Source of the DNA: an uncultured Paracoccaceae bacterium | Lineage (GTDB): Bacteria; Pseudomonadota; Alphaproteobacteria; Rhodobacterales; Rhodobacteraceae | Direction of reading: 5' to 3' | DNA: 64,000 nt | NCBI GenBank assembly: GCA_947488605.1 | Contig: CANKZJ010000001.1 | Location: forward strand, 1,019,603 to 1,083,602 | Shown: in pieces, positions 10,449-21,594 of the stretch | Position numbering within the stretch: the stretch's first letter is position 1 | Layout of the letters: each line of letters opens with the position of its first letter | Position numbers and translations under genes: made by a program | The notes under the pieces: generated by a model | The model's input: the letters and a program-made list of their open reading frames with translations, nothing else | Told to the model about the DNA's origin: nothing | Database searches by the model: none

Positions 10449-11462
10449 GTGATGTACTATTTTGGTGATCCAACCATTTGGCTACCCTTCGTCTTTGCAG
10501 GTCTGATGGGTGCCTCGATCCTGATATATGTTGTTTTGGATGGATTTGACCTTGGTGTGGGCGTCCTGTTCCCTTTTGCCAATGATGACGAAAAAGACCG
10601 GATGATCGCATCGATTGGCCCGTTCTGGGACGCAAACGAGACATGGCTTGTACTTGCAGTCGGGTTGCTGCTGGTCGCTTTTCCGTCAGCACATGGCGCT
10701 ATCCTGACAGCGCTTTATCTACCTGTAGCCATCATGTTGATCGGGCTGATATTGCGCGGCGTGGCTTTTGAGTTTCGCGCCAAAGCACCCGCACCCCACA
10801 AAAGACTTTGGAACAATGCATTCTTTGCAGGATCACTGATGACCTCGCTTAGCCAAGGTTTCATGCTCGGCATGTATGTGATGGGGCTGGAATGGACCTG
10901 GCTGAACTTCGCGTTCGCGCTGCTGACAGCGGTGTTTCTGACAGTCGGTTACAGTTTCATCGGTGCGACCTGGGTTATTCATAAAACATCCGCCGCGCTG
11001 CAAATCAAAGCGGTCGATTGGGCTAAAGGTGGCATTTGGGGATTGATCCTTGGGATTGGCGCGGTCTCGCTAGCGACCCCATTCGTCAGCACCCGTATTT
11101 TTGACAAATGGTTTAGTTGGCCAGAGGCGCTCTATCTGGTGCCATTACCAATTCTGTCTGCACTTCTGGTTTATTGGTTATGGGCGATGTTGCGTAAAAT
11201 GCCCTATCCGGAAGACCGCCGGTCATGGCAACCTTTTGCTGCGGCAACAGCGCTTTGGGTTATGGCATTTGGGGGCATGGCATATAGTTTTTACCCCTAC
11301 GTTGTGCCGGAACAGATCACGATTTACGAAGCGGCCAGCGCGCCTGAAAGCCTGTTCATCATCTTGATCGGCACCTGCGTGGTGTTGCCAACAATCATGG
11401 CCTACACCGTCATGTCATACTTTATTTTCCGCGGGAAAGCGACTGAACTGCGTTATGACTAA
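10449..11462 (+). CDS. cydB: Cytochrome bd-type ubiquinol oxidase subunit II
   Basis: YVVLDGFDLGVGVLFPF, GPFWDANETWLVLAVG; adjacent to cydA. Confidence 0.93.
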   Translation: MMYYFGDPTIWLPFVFAGLMGASILIYVVLDGFDLGVGVLFPFANDDEKDRMIASIGPFWDANETWLVLAVGLLLVAFPSAHGAILTALYLPVAIMLIGLILRGVAFEFRAKAPAPHKRLWNNAFFAGSLMTSLSQGFMLGMYVMGLEWTWLNFAFALLTAVFLTVGYSFIGATWVIHKTSAALQIKAVDWAKGGIWGLILGIGAVSLATPFVSTRIFDKWFSWPEALYLVPLPILSALLVYWLWAMLRKMPYPEDRRSWQPFAAATALWVMAFGGMAYSFYPYVVPEQITIYEAASAPESLFIILIGTCVVLPTIMAYTVMSYFIFRGKATELRYD

Positions 11463-11513
11463 GGGGCGGTGGATCACGTTCCACCTTACAATCCAGACCG
11501 CCGCGATATGTAA

Positions 11514-11531
11514 GGTGGGTTTAAACCCACC
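11514..11531. repeat. REP-like palindrome
   Basis: Perfect GGTGGGTTTAAACCCACC preceded by TAA. Confidence 0.6.
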
Positions 11532-11591
11532 CCATCCGCAGAATCGGTTTGACACCCCTGTCCCCATTGCGTAATCGGTCGCTCGTGGTAA

Positions 11592-11668
<77 letters not shown>

Positions 11669-11814
11669 CCAAACCTCTCACAGTCAAAATTCTAGACCTA
11701 TGGCATGAACGATGGCCCGACTTTTGGGCGTTTGGCTGCGCCAAGCCACCTTGAGTTCCCGGAATTGAAATCGTCGCCTTCCGGTCGTGGACCGGACATG
11801 CCACGTTACGTCGC

Positions 11815-12354
11815 ATGTCCGATATCTTCACAACAGCAATCATCACGACACCTCGTCTGCGATTGGAGCCCTTCGCGCCACTCCACGCACCTGCGCTGAA
11901 TGCCATCAACAATGAACCACAAGTCATGGAGTTTCTGAGTGATGGAACGCCTGAGACCATGGAGAAAACTCACGCAAACATCGCACGTGTCCGCGAACGT
12001 TGGGAGCAGCTTGGCTATAGTTGGTGGGCCATCATCAACCCAACATCAGAAACGGTAATCGGTGCGGCGTGCGCGCAAAACGTAGCCAACGAGGATGACG
12101 CAGAAATCGAAATTGGTTGGCGTCTAGCCACAAGTGCCAACGGACACGGATATGCAACCGAAGCTGGCAAAGCCGTGGCCACCTATGCATTTGAAACCAT
12201 CGGCGTTGACCATGTCGTTTCTGTCGCACACCCCAAAAACATCGCGTCGCACAAAGTCATGCAGCGTGTCGGCATGACCTATCGCGGCATCGAGACCCAC
12301 TATAACGAATCCTGCACCACCTATGTCCTGCACAAATCAGATCACATCGCATAG
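11815..12354 (+). CDS. GNAT family N-acetyltransferase (RimJ-like)
   Basis: TPRLRLEPF, EIEIGWRLATSANGHGYATEAG, NIASHKVMQRVGM. Confidence 0.88.
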   Translation: MSDIFTTAIITTPRLRLEPFAPLHAPALNAINNEPQVMEFLSDGTPETMEKTHANIARVRERWEQLGYSWWAIINPTSETVIGAACAQNVANEDDAEIEIGWRLATSANGHGYATEAGKAVATYAFETIGVDHVVSVAHPKNIASHKVMQRVGMTYRGIETHYNESCTTYVLHKSDHIA

Positions 12355-12420
12355 CAACATAGCATCTTTTCGCGCAGGGTCTTTGGAAGTAGCGTAACGC
12401 TGATACTGGCTGGAGGCCCC

Positions 12421-13833
12421 ATGACACTTCTCTCACAACTCGGCGATGCTATCGGGCCATCCAACGTCCTGACAGGCAATGACGCCGCTGCATATGGCAA
12501 AGACTGGACCGGTGCATATACCTCGACACCCCTCGCGGTCCTGCGTCCCGCGAATACCAGTCAAGTTGCGGCTATCTTAAAAATTGCGAATGAAACCAAA
12601 ACGCCTGTCGTTCCGGCCTCCGGGCGCACGAGCCTGACCGGTGCCACGCTCGCGCAAGACGCACTGATGCTGTCGGTTGAACGGCTCAATGACATCTCAG
12701 ACATCAATGTCGCTGGACGCACCGCAACAGTTGGCGCAGGCGTTATCCTGTCTAACTTGCACGATGCAGTCGACGCGCATGACTTGATTTTCCCACTCAC
12801 ATTGGGTGCACGTGGATCTGCGATGATAGGTGGCTTGCTGTCGACAAATGCGGGTGGATCGAACGTGGTCCGCTATGGCAGCACGCGCGGGCTTTGTCTG
12901 GGACTTGAGGTCGTCATGGCCGACGGTCGGATCATGAACTTGATGAGTGCTTTGCACAAAGACAATTCCGGGCTTGATCTGCGCAATCTGGTGATCGGAG
13001 CGGAGGGCACGCTGGGCATTATCACAGCGGCCGTCTTGAAACTGCGGCCAAAACCGCAGGCTTATGCCACAGCAATGGTCGCGGTCCCATCGCTGAGTGA
13101 TGCACTTGCGTTGTTGCACAAACTGCAAGACGAAACAGGTGGCGGCGTCGAGGCGTTCGAATACATGCCGCGCAGCTATATCGACAAACACATGCAGCTT
13201 TTCCCCGATATCTCCGCGCCATTTGATGACAGCTATGACGTCAACATCATGATCGAGGTCGCCGCAACGCAGGCGAAAGACGCAAAACCCAATTCAGACG
13301 GAAGCCTCCCCGTTGTCAGCGCGCTGGAAGACACGCTTGGCGCCATGTTGGAAGCGGGTACTGTGCTGGATGCCGTCATCGCCCAGAACGAAGCCCAGCG
13401 CCGTGATATTTGGAAACGCCGTGAAGATGCAGGAGAGGTTGCATTCTTTGGAGGCGTTTTTGTGAACACTGATGTCGCCGTTCCTTTGGATAAGGTCGCG
13501 GCGTTTGAGCAAGCGCTAACACCTCGGATCAAAGCGATTGATCCCGATGCAAGCGAAATCATCGTCGCCCATCTGGGTGACGGTAATATTCACCATACCA
13601 GCTATATCAGCCGCAATGACCCCGCCGTTATGGACGCACTCGTTGAAGCCGTCGAAGATGTCGTGCAAGAACTGGGCGGATCGTTCAGCGCCGAACACGG
13701 GATTGGTGTATCAAAGCTAGAGACAATGAAGCGCCGCAAAGACCCCGTTGCCTTGGATGCGATGCGCGCGATCAAAGCAGCGCTTGATCCAAATAATATC
13801 CTAAACCCGGGCAAGGTTATCCCTGGCATCTAG
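12421..13833 (+). CDS. FAD-binding oxidase (D-lactate/2-hydroxyglutarate dehydrogenase-like)
   Basis: PVVPASGRTSLTGATL, GAEGTLGIITAAVLKL, HLGDGNIHH, SAEHGIGVSKL. Confidence 0.9.
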   Translation: MTLLSQLGDAIGPSNVLTGNDAAAYGKDWTGAYTSTPLAVLRPANTSQVAAILKIANETKTPVVPASGRTSLTGATLAQDALMLSVERLNDISDINVAGRTATVGAGVILSNLHDAVDAHDLIFPLTLGARGSAMIGGLLSTNAGGSNVVRYGSTRGLCLGLEVVMADGRIMNLMSALHKDNSGLDLRNLVIGAEGTLGIITAAVLKLRPKPQAYATAMVAVPSLSDALALLHKLQDETGGGVEAFEYMPRSYIDKHMQLFPDISAPFDDSYDVNIMIEVAATQAKDAKPNSDGSLPVVSALEDTLGAMLEAGTVLDAVIAQNEAQRRDIWKRREDAGEVAFFGGVFVNTDVAVPLDKVAAFEQALTPRIKAIDPDASEIIVAHLGDGNIHHTSYISRNDPAVMDALVEAVEDVVQELGGSFSAEHGIGVSKLETMKRRKDPVALDAMRAIKAALDPNNILNPGKVIPGI

Positions 13834-13836
13834 GCT

Positions 13837-14772
13837 TCAGAAAAAGTTCGGACCGGCTTGTTCCAGCAACTTTGCCGCCATCGCGCGGCCCATCTCTGCG
13901 CCGTCTTCAATTGCGCCGCCCATATCGTCGCCATAGACCTCCGTCCCATCCGTGCGCAGAATCTCACCGCGCAGACGCACAGACCCACCATCAAGCTCGG
14001 CCAATGCGCCAATTGGCGTTTCGCACGATCCGTCCAGATGCGCCAGAAATGTACGTTCTGCTGCCAGACGTTGCCCGGTCGGGCCATGATGGATTGCTTC
14101 CAGCATTTCGGCCGCGCGGCTGTCATCGCCGCGACGTTCAATGCCAATCGCACCTTGTGCGACGGCAGGCAGCATGTCCTCTGGGGAGACGGCCGTGCGT
14201 GGCACATCCGTCATATTCAGACGGTTCAGCCCTGCCATTGCGAGGAAGGTCGCCTCGGCAACCCCGTCGCCTAATTTCTTCAACCGGGTCTGCACGTTGC
14301 CGCGAAACTCGACAATATTCAGATCGGGGCGCTTTGCCAGCAATTGCGACCGGCGGCGTAGCGACGAGGTCCCAACGGTGGCCCCTTGGGCAAGGTCATC
14401 CAGACCCTTGGCATTGAGCGACACAAATGCGTCACGCACATCTTCACGCGGCAAGTACGTATCCAACAGCAACCCATCGGGCTGATCAACTGGCATGTCT
14501 TTCATCGAATGCACTGCAATATCGATGGACCCATCCAACAACGCCTCTTCGATCTCGCGGGTGAACAAGCCTTTGCCGCCGATCTCTTTTAACGGCCGGT
14601 CCTGAATAGCATCGCCCATCACCTTGATGACACAAATTGCAAAGGCATCTTCGGGCAAGTCAAACGCGGACATCAGGCGCGACCGGGTCTCATGCGCTTG
14701 GGCCAAAGCCAAAGGCGATCCACGGGTTCCAATATTGAAGGGCGAAGCGGGAGTGGGCAAAATCAGTGTCAT
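13837..14772 (-). CDS. hemC: Hydroxymethylbilane synthase
   Basis: IGTRGSPLALAQAHE, IAVHSMKDMPVDQP, VGTSSLRRRSQL, DGSCETPIGA. Confidence 0.96.
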   Translation of the reverse strand: MTLILPTPASPFNIGTRGSPLALAQAHETRSRLMSAFDLPEDAFAICVIKVMGDAIQDRPLKEIGGKGLFTREIEEALLDGSIDIAVHSMKDMPVDQPDGLLLDTYLPREDVRDAFVSLNAKGLDDLAQGATVGTSSLRRRSQLLAKRPDLNIVEFRGNVQTRLKKLGDGVAEATFLAMAGLNRLNMTDVPRTAVSPEDMLPAVAQGAIGIERRGDDSRAAEMLEAIHHGPTGQRLAAERTFLAHLDGSCETPIGALAELDGGSVRLRGEILRTDGTEVYGDDMGGAIEDGAEMGRAMAAKLLEQAGPNFF

Positions 14773-14866
14773 ATTTGGATTGTTAGACGTGTCAACCTAG
14801 CCTGACAACTCCCTTGACAACATCTTCTGCAATTGGGACCACAGGGGCGATAAAAAAGGACACCTC

Positions 14867-15901
14867 ATGGCGCAGCAAAAGACCATCCTTCGGGCCCTCG
14901 CGGGCGAAACACTTCCTACACCTCCGATTTGGATGATGCGGCAAGCAGGGCGCTATTTACCTGAGTATAAAGCCACGCGGGCACAAGCCGGAGATTTCTT
15001 GTCGCTGTGCTACAATCCTGAACTGGCAGCCGAGGTAACGTTGCAGCCCATTCGCCGCTACGGCTTTGATGCAGCGATTCTTTTTGCAGACATATTGCTT
15101 CTCCCCCAAGCGCTCGGCGCTGATCTTTGGTTTGTGACCGGCGAAGGTCCACGGCTTTCCACGATCACCTCTGCCGATGAACTTGCCAAGCTGAAGCCAA
15201 CCGAGGCTATTCACGATACGCTGAACCCGATCTACGAGACTGTGAAAATTCTGTCGCGCGAACTGCCCAAAGAGACGACTTTGATCGGCTTTGCGGGCTC
15301 TCCTTGGACGGTCGCGACTTATATGATCGCGGGTCAAGGCACGCCAGACCAAGCCCCCGCACATGCATTGAAGGCCGAAAATCGCGCCGTCTTTGACGGC
15401 ATCATGGCCCGCATCACCGAGGGCACGATCGCGTATCTGTCAAAGCAGATCGAGGCTGGAGCCGAATGCGTAAAGCTCTTCGACAGCTGGGCGGGGTCCT
15501 TGCAAGGCGAGGACTTTATCAATTATTCAATCAAACCGATGCAGCAGATCATTGCCGCATTGAAAGAGAAACACCCCGGCATTCCGGTTATCGCGTTTCC
15601 GCGCGGTGCAGGTACAAGTTACGTAGGCGTGCATGCAGCGACGGGCGCCGATTGTGTGGCCGTTGACGACGGTGTCGATGCCGCTTGGGTGGCCGAGCAC
15701 GTACAAAAAGACGGCTGCGTGCAGGGCAATCTGAAATCATCGCATATGGTGACGGGTAGTGACGCCTTGGTCAGCGAGACACGTCGCATCTGTGATGCAC
15801 TCGCGGGCGGACCGCACATCTTCAACCTTGGACACGGGATCACGCCTGACGCGGACCCTGAGAATGTTCAATTGATGATTGATACGGTTCGCGGGTCGTA
15901 A
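14867..15901 (+). CDS. hemE: Uroporphyrinogen decarboxylase
   Basis: [36 protein letters not shown]. Confidence 0.96.
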   Translation: MAQQKTILRALAGETLPTPPIWMMRQAGRYLPEYKATRAQAGDFLSLCYNPELAAEVTLQPIRRYGFDAAILFADILLLPQALGADLWFVTGEGPRLSTITSADELAKLKPTEAIHDTLNPIYETVKILSRELPKETTLIGFAGSPWTVATYMIAGQGTPDQAPAHALKAENRAVFDGIMARITEGTIAYLSKQIEAGAECVKLFDSWAGSLQGEDFINYSIKPMQQIIAALKEKHPGIPVIAFPRGAGTSYVGVHAATGADCVAVDDGVDAAWVAEHVQKDGCVQGNLKSSHMVTGSDALVSETRRICDALAGGPHIFNLGHGITPDADPENVQLMIDTVRGS

Positions 15902-15950
15902 ATCTGCCTCAAAAGCGATTTACGCATGGCAATGAATTGGAGCTTGCCCA

Positions 15951-16331
15951 GTGAAACTGCCGCTCACATTGCGTATTGCCTATCACAGTTTCCGCTCGGT
16001 CGTTCGGGCGGGACTTTTGTTCATGATCGCTTGGGTGGTGTTCATTCCCGCCAGCGCAGATGAAAACGCGGCATTGGGCGTGCCGCAAAGCATCCAGTAC
16101 CCGCCGGGCCTGCGGACGATGCGTATGGCACAAGTCGTGGTGAACGTCGCTCCACCGCAGCTATACACCCTTGTTGCACGTGCCTCTGGCCGGGATATCC
16201 CACCGTTTCTGATCCAGGTCGCCATGATGCAGATGGCGGCTGGTAACGTGTTGCCAGCCACCGCAACAGTTACCCCAAAGATCGACAGTTCACGCGATAT
16301 CGATGGTCCGCGCTTTATTCAGGTGGATTAG
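15951..16331 (+). CDS. Hypothetical protein
   Basis: ORF with hydrophobic N-terminus, no recognised domain. Confidence 0.5.
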   Translation: MKLPLTLRIAYHSFRSVVRAGLLFMIAWVVFIPASADENAALGVPQSIQYPPGLRTMRMAQVVVNVAPPQLYTLVARASGRDIPPFLIQVAMMQMAAGNVLPATATVTPKIDSSRDIDGPRFIQVD

Positions 16332-17206
16332 ACCCACTTCGCCAAAGGCGGCAAGCTCATCAAAACTGCATTCGCATCATGCCCAGTTGCGAGGCCGAAT
16401 TTTGTGCCCCGATCATAGACCAGATTGTATTCTGCATAGAGACCACGGTGCACAAGTTGCGTGTCTTTATCCGCATCTGTCCAATCGGTGTTGCGACGCT
16501 TTTCAACCAGCGGCACATAGGCAGGCAAGAAGGCTTTACCGATGTCTTGGGTGAGCGTGAAATCAGCATCCCAATCGCCTGTGCAGTAGTCGTCCATGAA
16601 AATGCCGCCGACGCCCCGCGCCCGATTGCGGTGCGGAATGTAGAAATACTCATCCGCCCATTCTTTGAGCTTTGGATAATGCGCCTCGCCGTGCGGGTCG
16701 AGATGAGCCTTTTGCGTGGCGTGGAAATGGGCGGTATCTTCGTCATATTCGATACAAGGGTTGAGGTCCGAGCCACCACCAAACCACCAAGCATGGGGGG
16801 TCCAGAACATGCGTGTGTTCATATGGACCGCGGGAGCATGCGGGTTTTGCATATGCGCGACCAGTGAAATACCCGATGCCCAGAAGCGCGGGTCATCGGC
16901 CATGCCGGGCACACCGCGTGCGGCCATCGCTTTCTGTGCTGATGCACCCAATTCGCCGTAGACGGTCGAGACATTGACGCCGACTTTTTCAAAGACGCGA
17001 CCACCGCGCATGACAGACATCAAACCGCCCCCTGCGTCTGACCCATCGTCAGATGTGCGCTTGGTCTCGGTTACTTCAAATCGTCCAATGTCGCCTTGCC
17101 TCTCAAAGCTATCTTCTAATCCCTCAAAGGACGCTACAATCTCGTCGCGCAACGTGCGGAACCATGATGCTGCTTTGTTTTTTTCCGCCTCAAACCCGTC
17201 TGACAT
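16328..17206 (-). CDS. hemF: Oxygen-dependent coproporphyrinogen III oxidase
   Basis: HAWWFGGGSDLNPCIEY, RNRARGVGGIFMDDY, YNLVYDRGTKFGL. Confidence 0.96.
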   Translation of the reverse strand: MSDGFEAEKNKAASWFRTLRDEIVASFEGLEDSFERQGDIGRFEVTETKRTSDDGSDAGGGLMSVMRGGRVFEKVGVNVSTVYGELGASAQKAMAARGVPGMADDPRFWASGISLVAHMQNPHAPAVHMNTRMFWTPHAWWFGGGSDLNPCIEYDEDTAHFHATQKAHLDPHGEAHYPKLKEWADEYFYIPHRNRARGVGGIFMDDYCTGDWDADFTLTQDIGKAFLPAYVPLVEKRRNTDWTDADKDTQLVHRGLYAEYNLVYDRGTKFGLATGHDANAVLMSLPPLAKWV

Positions 17207-17305
17207 TCTGCGCTCTTGTCCCTGATATTGAATAACATGCTAACTTAGCTTTTATGCACCATAAAGATGATACAGTTATGATCCAGATCAAAACCGGAGA
17301 GAGCC

Positions 17306-17692
17306 ATGCGCCCTGCCCTAATAATTCTACCACTTGTCGTTCTTGCGGCCTGTGCGACCCCGCGCGAGCAATGCATCAACGATGTGACCCGCGATACCCG
17401 TGTGCTCAGCAGTTTGATCAATGAAACACGTGGAAACCTGGATCGCGGTTATGCCTTGGAAGAACGTCAGGACGTGCGTACCATACGTTCAACCTGTCGC
17501 GGGCGCGATGATGCGGGTGACCTCTTTGAGTTCCGCTGCGACAAAACGAACACGTTCACAACGACAGTGCCCGTCGCGATTGACCTGAATGTCGAGCGTG
17601 CGAAGCTTGCATCGTTGGAAGAACGCTTTGCACAAGCACAGTCGTCGTCAAATCAGGCAGTGGCACAATGTATCGCGGTGCATCCAGAATAA
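17306..17692 (+). CDS. Putative lipoprotein, unknown function
   Basis: Signal MRPALIILPLVVLAAC with lipobox. Confidence 0.6.
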   Translation: MRPALIILPLVVLAACATPREQCINDVTRDTRVLSSLINETRGNLDRGYALEERQDVRTIRSTCRGRDDAGDLFEFRCDKTNTFTTTVPVAIDLNVERAKLASLEERFAQAQSSSNQAVAQCIAVHPE

Positions 17693-18496
17693 TTAATGTG
17701 CCGAAACAGCCGCCGGATCGATAAGTGTCCGGCCGCCATCGACCGTAATGATCTGGCCTGTGACAAAAGCAGACGCATCCGAGGCAAGATATTGCACCGC
17801 GTCTGAAACTTCACCCGGGCTCGCGATCCGATGCAAGGGCGTGCTTTCCACAATAGCATCACGCAATTCTTCATGGTCTTTAAGCGACCCTTTCAGGCTC
17901 GCGCTCATGACGCTACCGAATGCCACCGCATTCACGCGGATACCGTTCGGTGCAAGCGAGACCGCCAGTGAACGCGTCATCTGATCCAAGGCCGCAGAGC
18001 TTACAGAATATGCCAAAAGGTTTGGGTGTGTACGCCGTGCCGCGATTGAGCTGAGGTTCACAATAGATCCAATGGGGGATGAAAAATCACCGTCTGCTTG
18101 CTTAATCATCTTGCGGGCAACAGCCTGACTAACCCGCAAGGCTGTGAGCGCGTTTTGCTGCAAGAGTTCCTCGACAGAGTTATCATCGGGGTCAAGCGGA
18201 TCGGTCTCCATGACCTGACGCGATGCATTCACCAGAATATCAACACGCTCGAACGCTTCTACGGTCGCTGAAAGCAAATTGGCGATGGTCAGTTTCTTGC
18301 GCAAATCGCCTGCAAAAATCCTGACATTTTCTTCTTTGTCCGCGTCTTCACCCATCTCGTGGGTTAAAGTCTTTTCATCCATATCGGCGAATACAACATT
18401 GGCACCCATCTGCACAAAATGCCTGCCAATCGCGAGGCCCACGCCGTTGGCCGCCCCTGTCACAATCGCAGTCTTTCCAGCAATAGAAAATGACAT
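17693..18496 (-). CDS. SDR family oxidoreductase
   Basis: TAIVTGAANGVG, YSVSSAALDQM, GQIITVDGGRTL. Confidence 0.9.
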   Translation of the reverse strand: MSFSIAGKTAIVTGAANGVGLAIGRHFVQMGANVVFADMDEKTLTHEMGEDADKEENVRIFAGDLRKKLTIANLLSATVEAFERVDILVNASRQVMETDPLDPDDNSVEELLQQNALTALRVSQAVARKMIKQADGDFSSPIGSIVNLSSIAARRTHPNLLAYSVSSAALDQMTRSLAVSLAPNGIRVNAVAFGSVMSASLKGSLKDHEELRDAIVESTPLHRIASPGEVSDAVQYLASDASAFVTGQIITVDGGRTLIDPAAVSAH

Positions 18497-18517
18497 CAGA
18501 GAACTCCTTTGAGCCGA

Positions 18518-19486
18518 TCAGCGATGCGGACGGGTGGCGTGAAATATCTTGAACGCACCATTCCCACCAATCGTGTCCACATTACGGAAACTTTCGGTCA
18601 GGCTGCTTTCATATGGCAAATGCCGGTTCGCAACCATCCATAACTTGCCGCTTGGTGTCAGTAGGCGTGCAGCGGCCTGAATAAAGGCGCGACCTAAACT
18701 TGGATCAGACGCGCGGCCCACATGGAAGGGTGGGTTAATGACGATGCCGTCATAAGCCGCGCCCTGAAAACGTGTGGCGTCCGCCCAATGGAACGACACG
18801 CGCGGGTCATCCACGTTTCGCCTAGCGCAGTCCAGTGCGAGTGCCTCGGCCTCGATCAGATCTAATGACGTCACACCTTTGCGCGATAAAACGGGTGCGG
18901 CCAGATACCCCCAACCTGCGCCCAAATCTGCCATCCGGTGCGGCAGTTTAGCTGGCAATGCATCAACGAGAAGCGCGGACCCCGCATCAACGGCCCCGTC
19001 CGAGAATACGCCAGCGGTTGTGACATAGCCATGCGGGCCTTTGGCAGGCGGTGGCGACGCCCAATCAGCAAAAGCATCAGTTGCCTGAAACCAAAAAATG
19101 CGACCGTGCCCCTTTGTCAGGGTTGGCAATTGACCCAGTGACTTTCGGCAGGCCTTGAATAGACTATCTACGCCATCGGTCTTCTGTCCATCAACAATGA
19201 CGACGTCGGCGTTTGCGCAGGCGGCGGCAACCATCGCACGCGCCAAAGCCTTAGCGCGCGGAACAACGACGATTGCCACAGTCGCGCGCGGCAGTTCTTG
19301 CGCTACGGGATAACCGGCGCTTTCCCATGCTGCATAGTCGGGATAAAACCCGTGAACGATAGTGACCCGGTCGCGGGGCAAAGCCGACACATCATAGGTG
19401 GCAGACGGGCGCATAACGGCGATCTGACCTTCTGGCAGCGCCAACAGGCCGTCTTCTAGGGCGGTACTTAAACGGGATTGGGACAT
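18518..19486 (-). CDS. Class I SAM-dependent methyltransferase (RsmC/RlmG-like)
   Basis: MADLGAGWGYLAAPVLS and NPPFHVG motifs. Confidence 0.85.
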   Translation of the reverse strand: MSQSRLSTALEDGLLALPEGQIAVMRPSATYDVSALPRDRVTIVHGFYPDYAAWESAGYPVAQELPRATVAIVVVPRAKALARAMVAAACANADVVIVDGQKTDGVDSLFKACRKSLGQLPTLTKGHGRIFWFQATDAFADWASPPPAKGPHGYVTTAGVFSDGAVDAGSALLVDALPAKLPHRMADLGAGWGYLAAPVLSRKGVTSLDLIEAEALALDCARRNVDDPRVSFHWADATRFQGAAYDGIVINPPFHVGRASDPSLGRAFIQAAARLLTPSGKLWMVANRHLPYESSLTESFRNVDTIGGNGAFKIFHATRPHR

Positions 19487-19510
19487 ATCTGATCGAAAAG
19501 CGGCAGGCCG

Positions 19511-19852
19511 CTATTCTTTCTCCATTGTGCACTGGAGCGGGTGCTGATGACGTTGCGCGAAATCCATGACCTGCGCCACTTTGGTTTCGGCGATTTCATG
19601 ACTGAACACGCCAACAACAGCCAGACCCTTCTTGTGGACAGTCAGCATCAGCTCAAATGACTGCGCATGCGAAAGTCCAAAGAAACGTTCCAGCACATGA
19701 ACGACGAACTCCATCGGAGTGAAGTCATCATTTAAAATCAACACCTTATACATAGGTGGGCGCTTCGTCTTAGGCTTGGTTTCAAGCACAACACCGACGT
19801 CGCCGTCGTCATCACCCTTTTTATCCGCCATCATTTGAAACTCTACCAGCAT
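19511..19852 (-). CDS. clpS: ATP-dependent Clp protease adaptor ClpS
   Basis: [27 protein letters not shown]. Confidence 0.95.
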   Translation of the reverse strand: MLVEFQMMADKKGDDDGDVGVVLETKPKTKRPPMYKVLILNDDFTPMEFVVHVLERFFGLSHAQSFELMLTVHKKGLAVVGVFSHEIAETKVAQVMDFAQRHQHPLQCTMEKE

Positions 19853-20136
19853 TGATCCGCCTTGGTTGGTTGGCGTTATATATAAGGCACACGGTGGCCA
19901 AGAAAACCCCCTGCGTTTTCACATTGTAAACGCTGTATTTTACCCCTGCAATTCGCCGATATTGCGATCACAGCAAGAACCGACACTAGATATGGATAAG
20001 TTGCGCGATGATCACAATGAAAGTCCTTGAAATAAAGGTGTTTTCTGAAAATCGAACCTGTGCTAGCGTCCTCTCATAATAATAAGGTCACCGGAAAAAT
20101 CTGGGGCCAGAGGCAGTAAAAAATGAGGCAAGCGAC

Positions 20137-21591
20137 GTGACAAGTCGTCCGGGACAGTGGGCCCTCCAAGGGCTATTTCTATGTGTGTTGTTGATATCCG
20201 TCCTGCTTGCGCCGATCCGCGCAACGGCAGCGCCGTATGCTGCAATGGTGATGGACGCGCGAACAGGCGAAGTGCTGCATTCACGTAATGCCGACACCCA
20301 ATTGCATCCAGCATCGCTTACAAAAATGATGACGCTTTATGTAGCGTTTCAAGCTATTGAACGCGGCGAAATCTCGCTTGATACACCGGTGCGCATCAGC
20401 CGCCTTGCGGCGTCAGAGCCACCTTCAAAGCTTGGCCTGCGTTCTGGTCAAACGATCCGCCTACGTTTCCTTCTGCGGGCAGCAGCCGTGAAGTCAGCCA
20501 ATGATGCTGCCACTGCCATCGGCGAAGCGATCTCTGGCTCTGAAGAAGCTTTTGCCACACGCATGAACCGCACGGCCCGCGCAATGGGTATGCGCAACAC
20601 AAATTTCCGCAATGCACATGGTTTGACCCAATCCGGGCACCTGTCAACGGCACGCGACATGTCCGTGCTCGGCCGTCATGTCATCTACGACTTTCCCCAG
20701 TATTATAACCTCTTCTCGCGCCGCTCTGCGAATGCAGGCATTGCCACAGTGCGCCACACGAACCGCCGCTGGTTGGATAGTTACTCAGGCGGTGACGGAA
20801 TCAAAACAGGATATACACGCGCGGCGGGCTTTAACCTTGTTGCCTCTGCCCAGCGCGGACAAGAGCGCGTCATTGCGACCGTCTTTGGTGGATCATCAAC
20901 GGCCGCACGGAATGCACGCATCACAGAATTGATGGATATGGGCTTTAACCGTGCACCAGCGCGCGCCACGATCCGCAGGCCAAACCCGCCAGCTGCAATG
21001 CTTTCAAGCAACGAGACACCGCGCAGCACAACAGGCGGCAGCAAGACTATTCGTGTCAGTGGTTCGGTGAACACAAGCATCCGTCCCGTTTCGCGCCCAA
21101 CCGTCGCGCCAGTTGCCGAAGAGTTACTGGTTGCAGCTGTTGAGCCGGACATCATCAATGCCGCGATAGCCTCGGCTGTTGATGCCGCTGTCGCCGAAGC
21201 CTTGGCAAGCAGCGTTGCTGTGGCACCACAGGTCACGCCCACAACACGGCCAGCACAAAACGAAACAATTATGACTGCGGCAGCAGCACCCGCCGCCGCC
21301 GCGCCAATTGAGATCGGACCCGAAGTCGTTACGCGCATCTCTACATCAGGGGGCCGCCACTGGGGGGTCAACGTGGGACGTTATGACACGCGTTATGCCG
21401 CTGAACGCGTTTTACTCCGCGTGGCGCTGAATGAAATGAGCACGCTTGATGGATCACTGCGCCGGGTCGTTCAACGCTCCGGTGGGTTTGATGCCAACTT
21501 TATGGGTCTGACCCGCGAAGGCGCTGATCTGGCCTGTCGCAGATTGCAAGCACGTGGCACGACCTGCTTTATGATAGGGTCCGAAGGTTAG
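20137..21591 (+). CDS. D-alanyl-D-alanine carboxypeptidase with C-terminal SPOR-like domain
   Basis: HPASLTKMMTLYVAF (SxxK), SANDAA (SxN), DGIKTGYTRAAG (KTG); C-terminal WGVNVGRYDTRYAAERVL SPOR-like. Confidence 0.92.
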   Translation: MTSRPGQWALQGLFLCVLLISVLLAPIRATAAPYAAMVMDARTGEVLHSRNADTQLHPASLTKMMTLYVAFQAIERGEISLDTPVRISRLAASEPPSKLGLRSGQTIRLRFLLRAAAVKSANDAATAIGEAISGSEEAFATRMNRTARAMGMRNTNFRNAHGLTQSGHLSTARDMSVLGRHVIYDFPQYYNLFSRRSANAGIATVRHTNRRWLDSYSGGDGIKTGYTRAAGFNLVASAQRGQERVIATVFGGSSTAARNARITELMDMGFNRAPARATIRRPNPPAAMLSSNETPRSTTGGSKTIRVSGSVNTSIRPVSRPTVAPVAEELLVAAVEPDIINAAIASAVDAAVAEALASSVAVAPQVTPTTRPAQNETIMTAAAAPAAAAPIEIGPEVVTRISTSGGRHWGVNVGRYDTRYAAERVLLRVALNEMSTLDGSLRRVVQRSGGFDANFMGLTREGADLACRRLQARGTTCFMIGSEG

Positions 21592-21594
21592 AAA

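Noticed and set aside
20781-21371. Antisense 196-aa ORF opposite the carboxypeptidase
   Set aside because: Low-complexity Ala/Thr/Ser mirror of the SPOR linker; shadow ORF.
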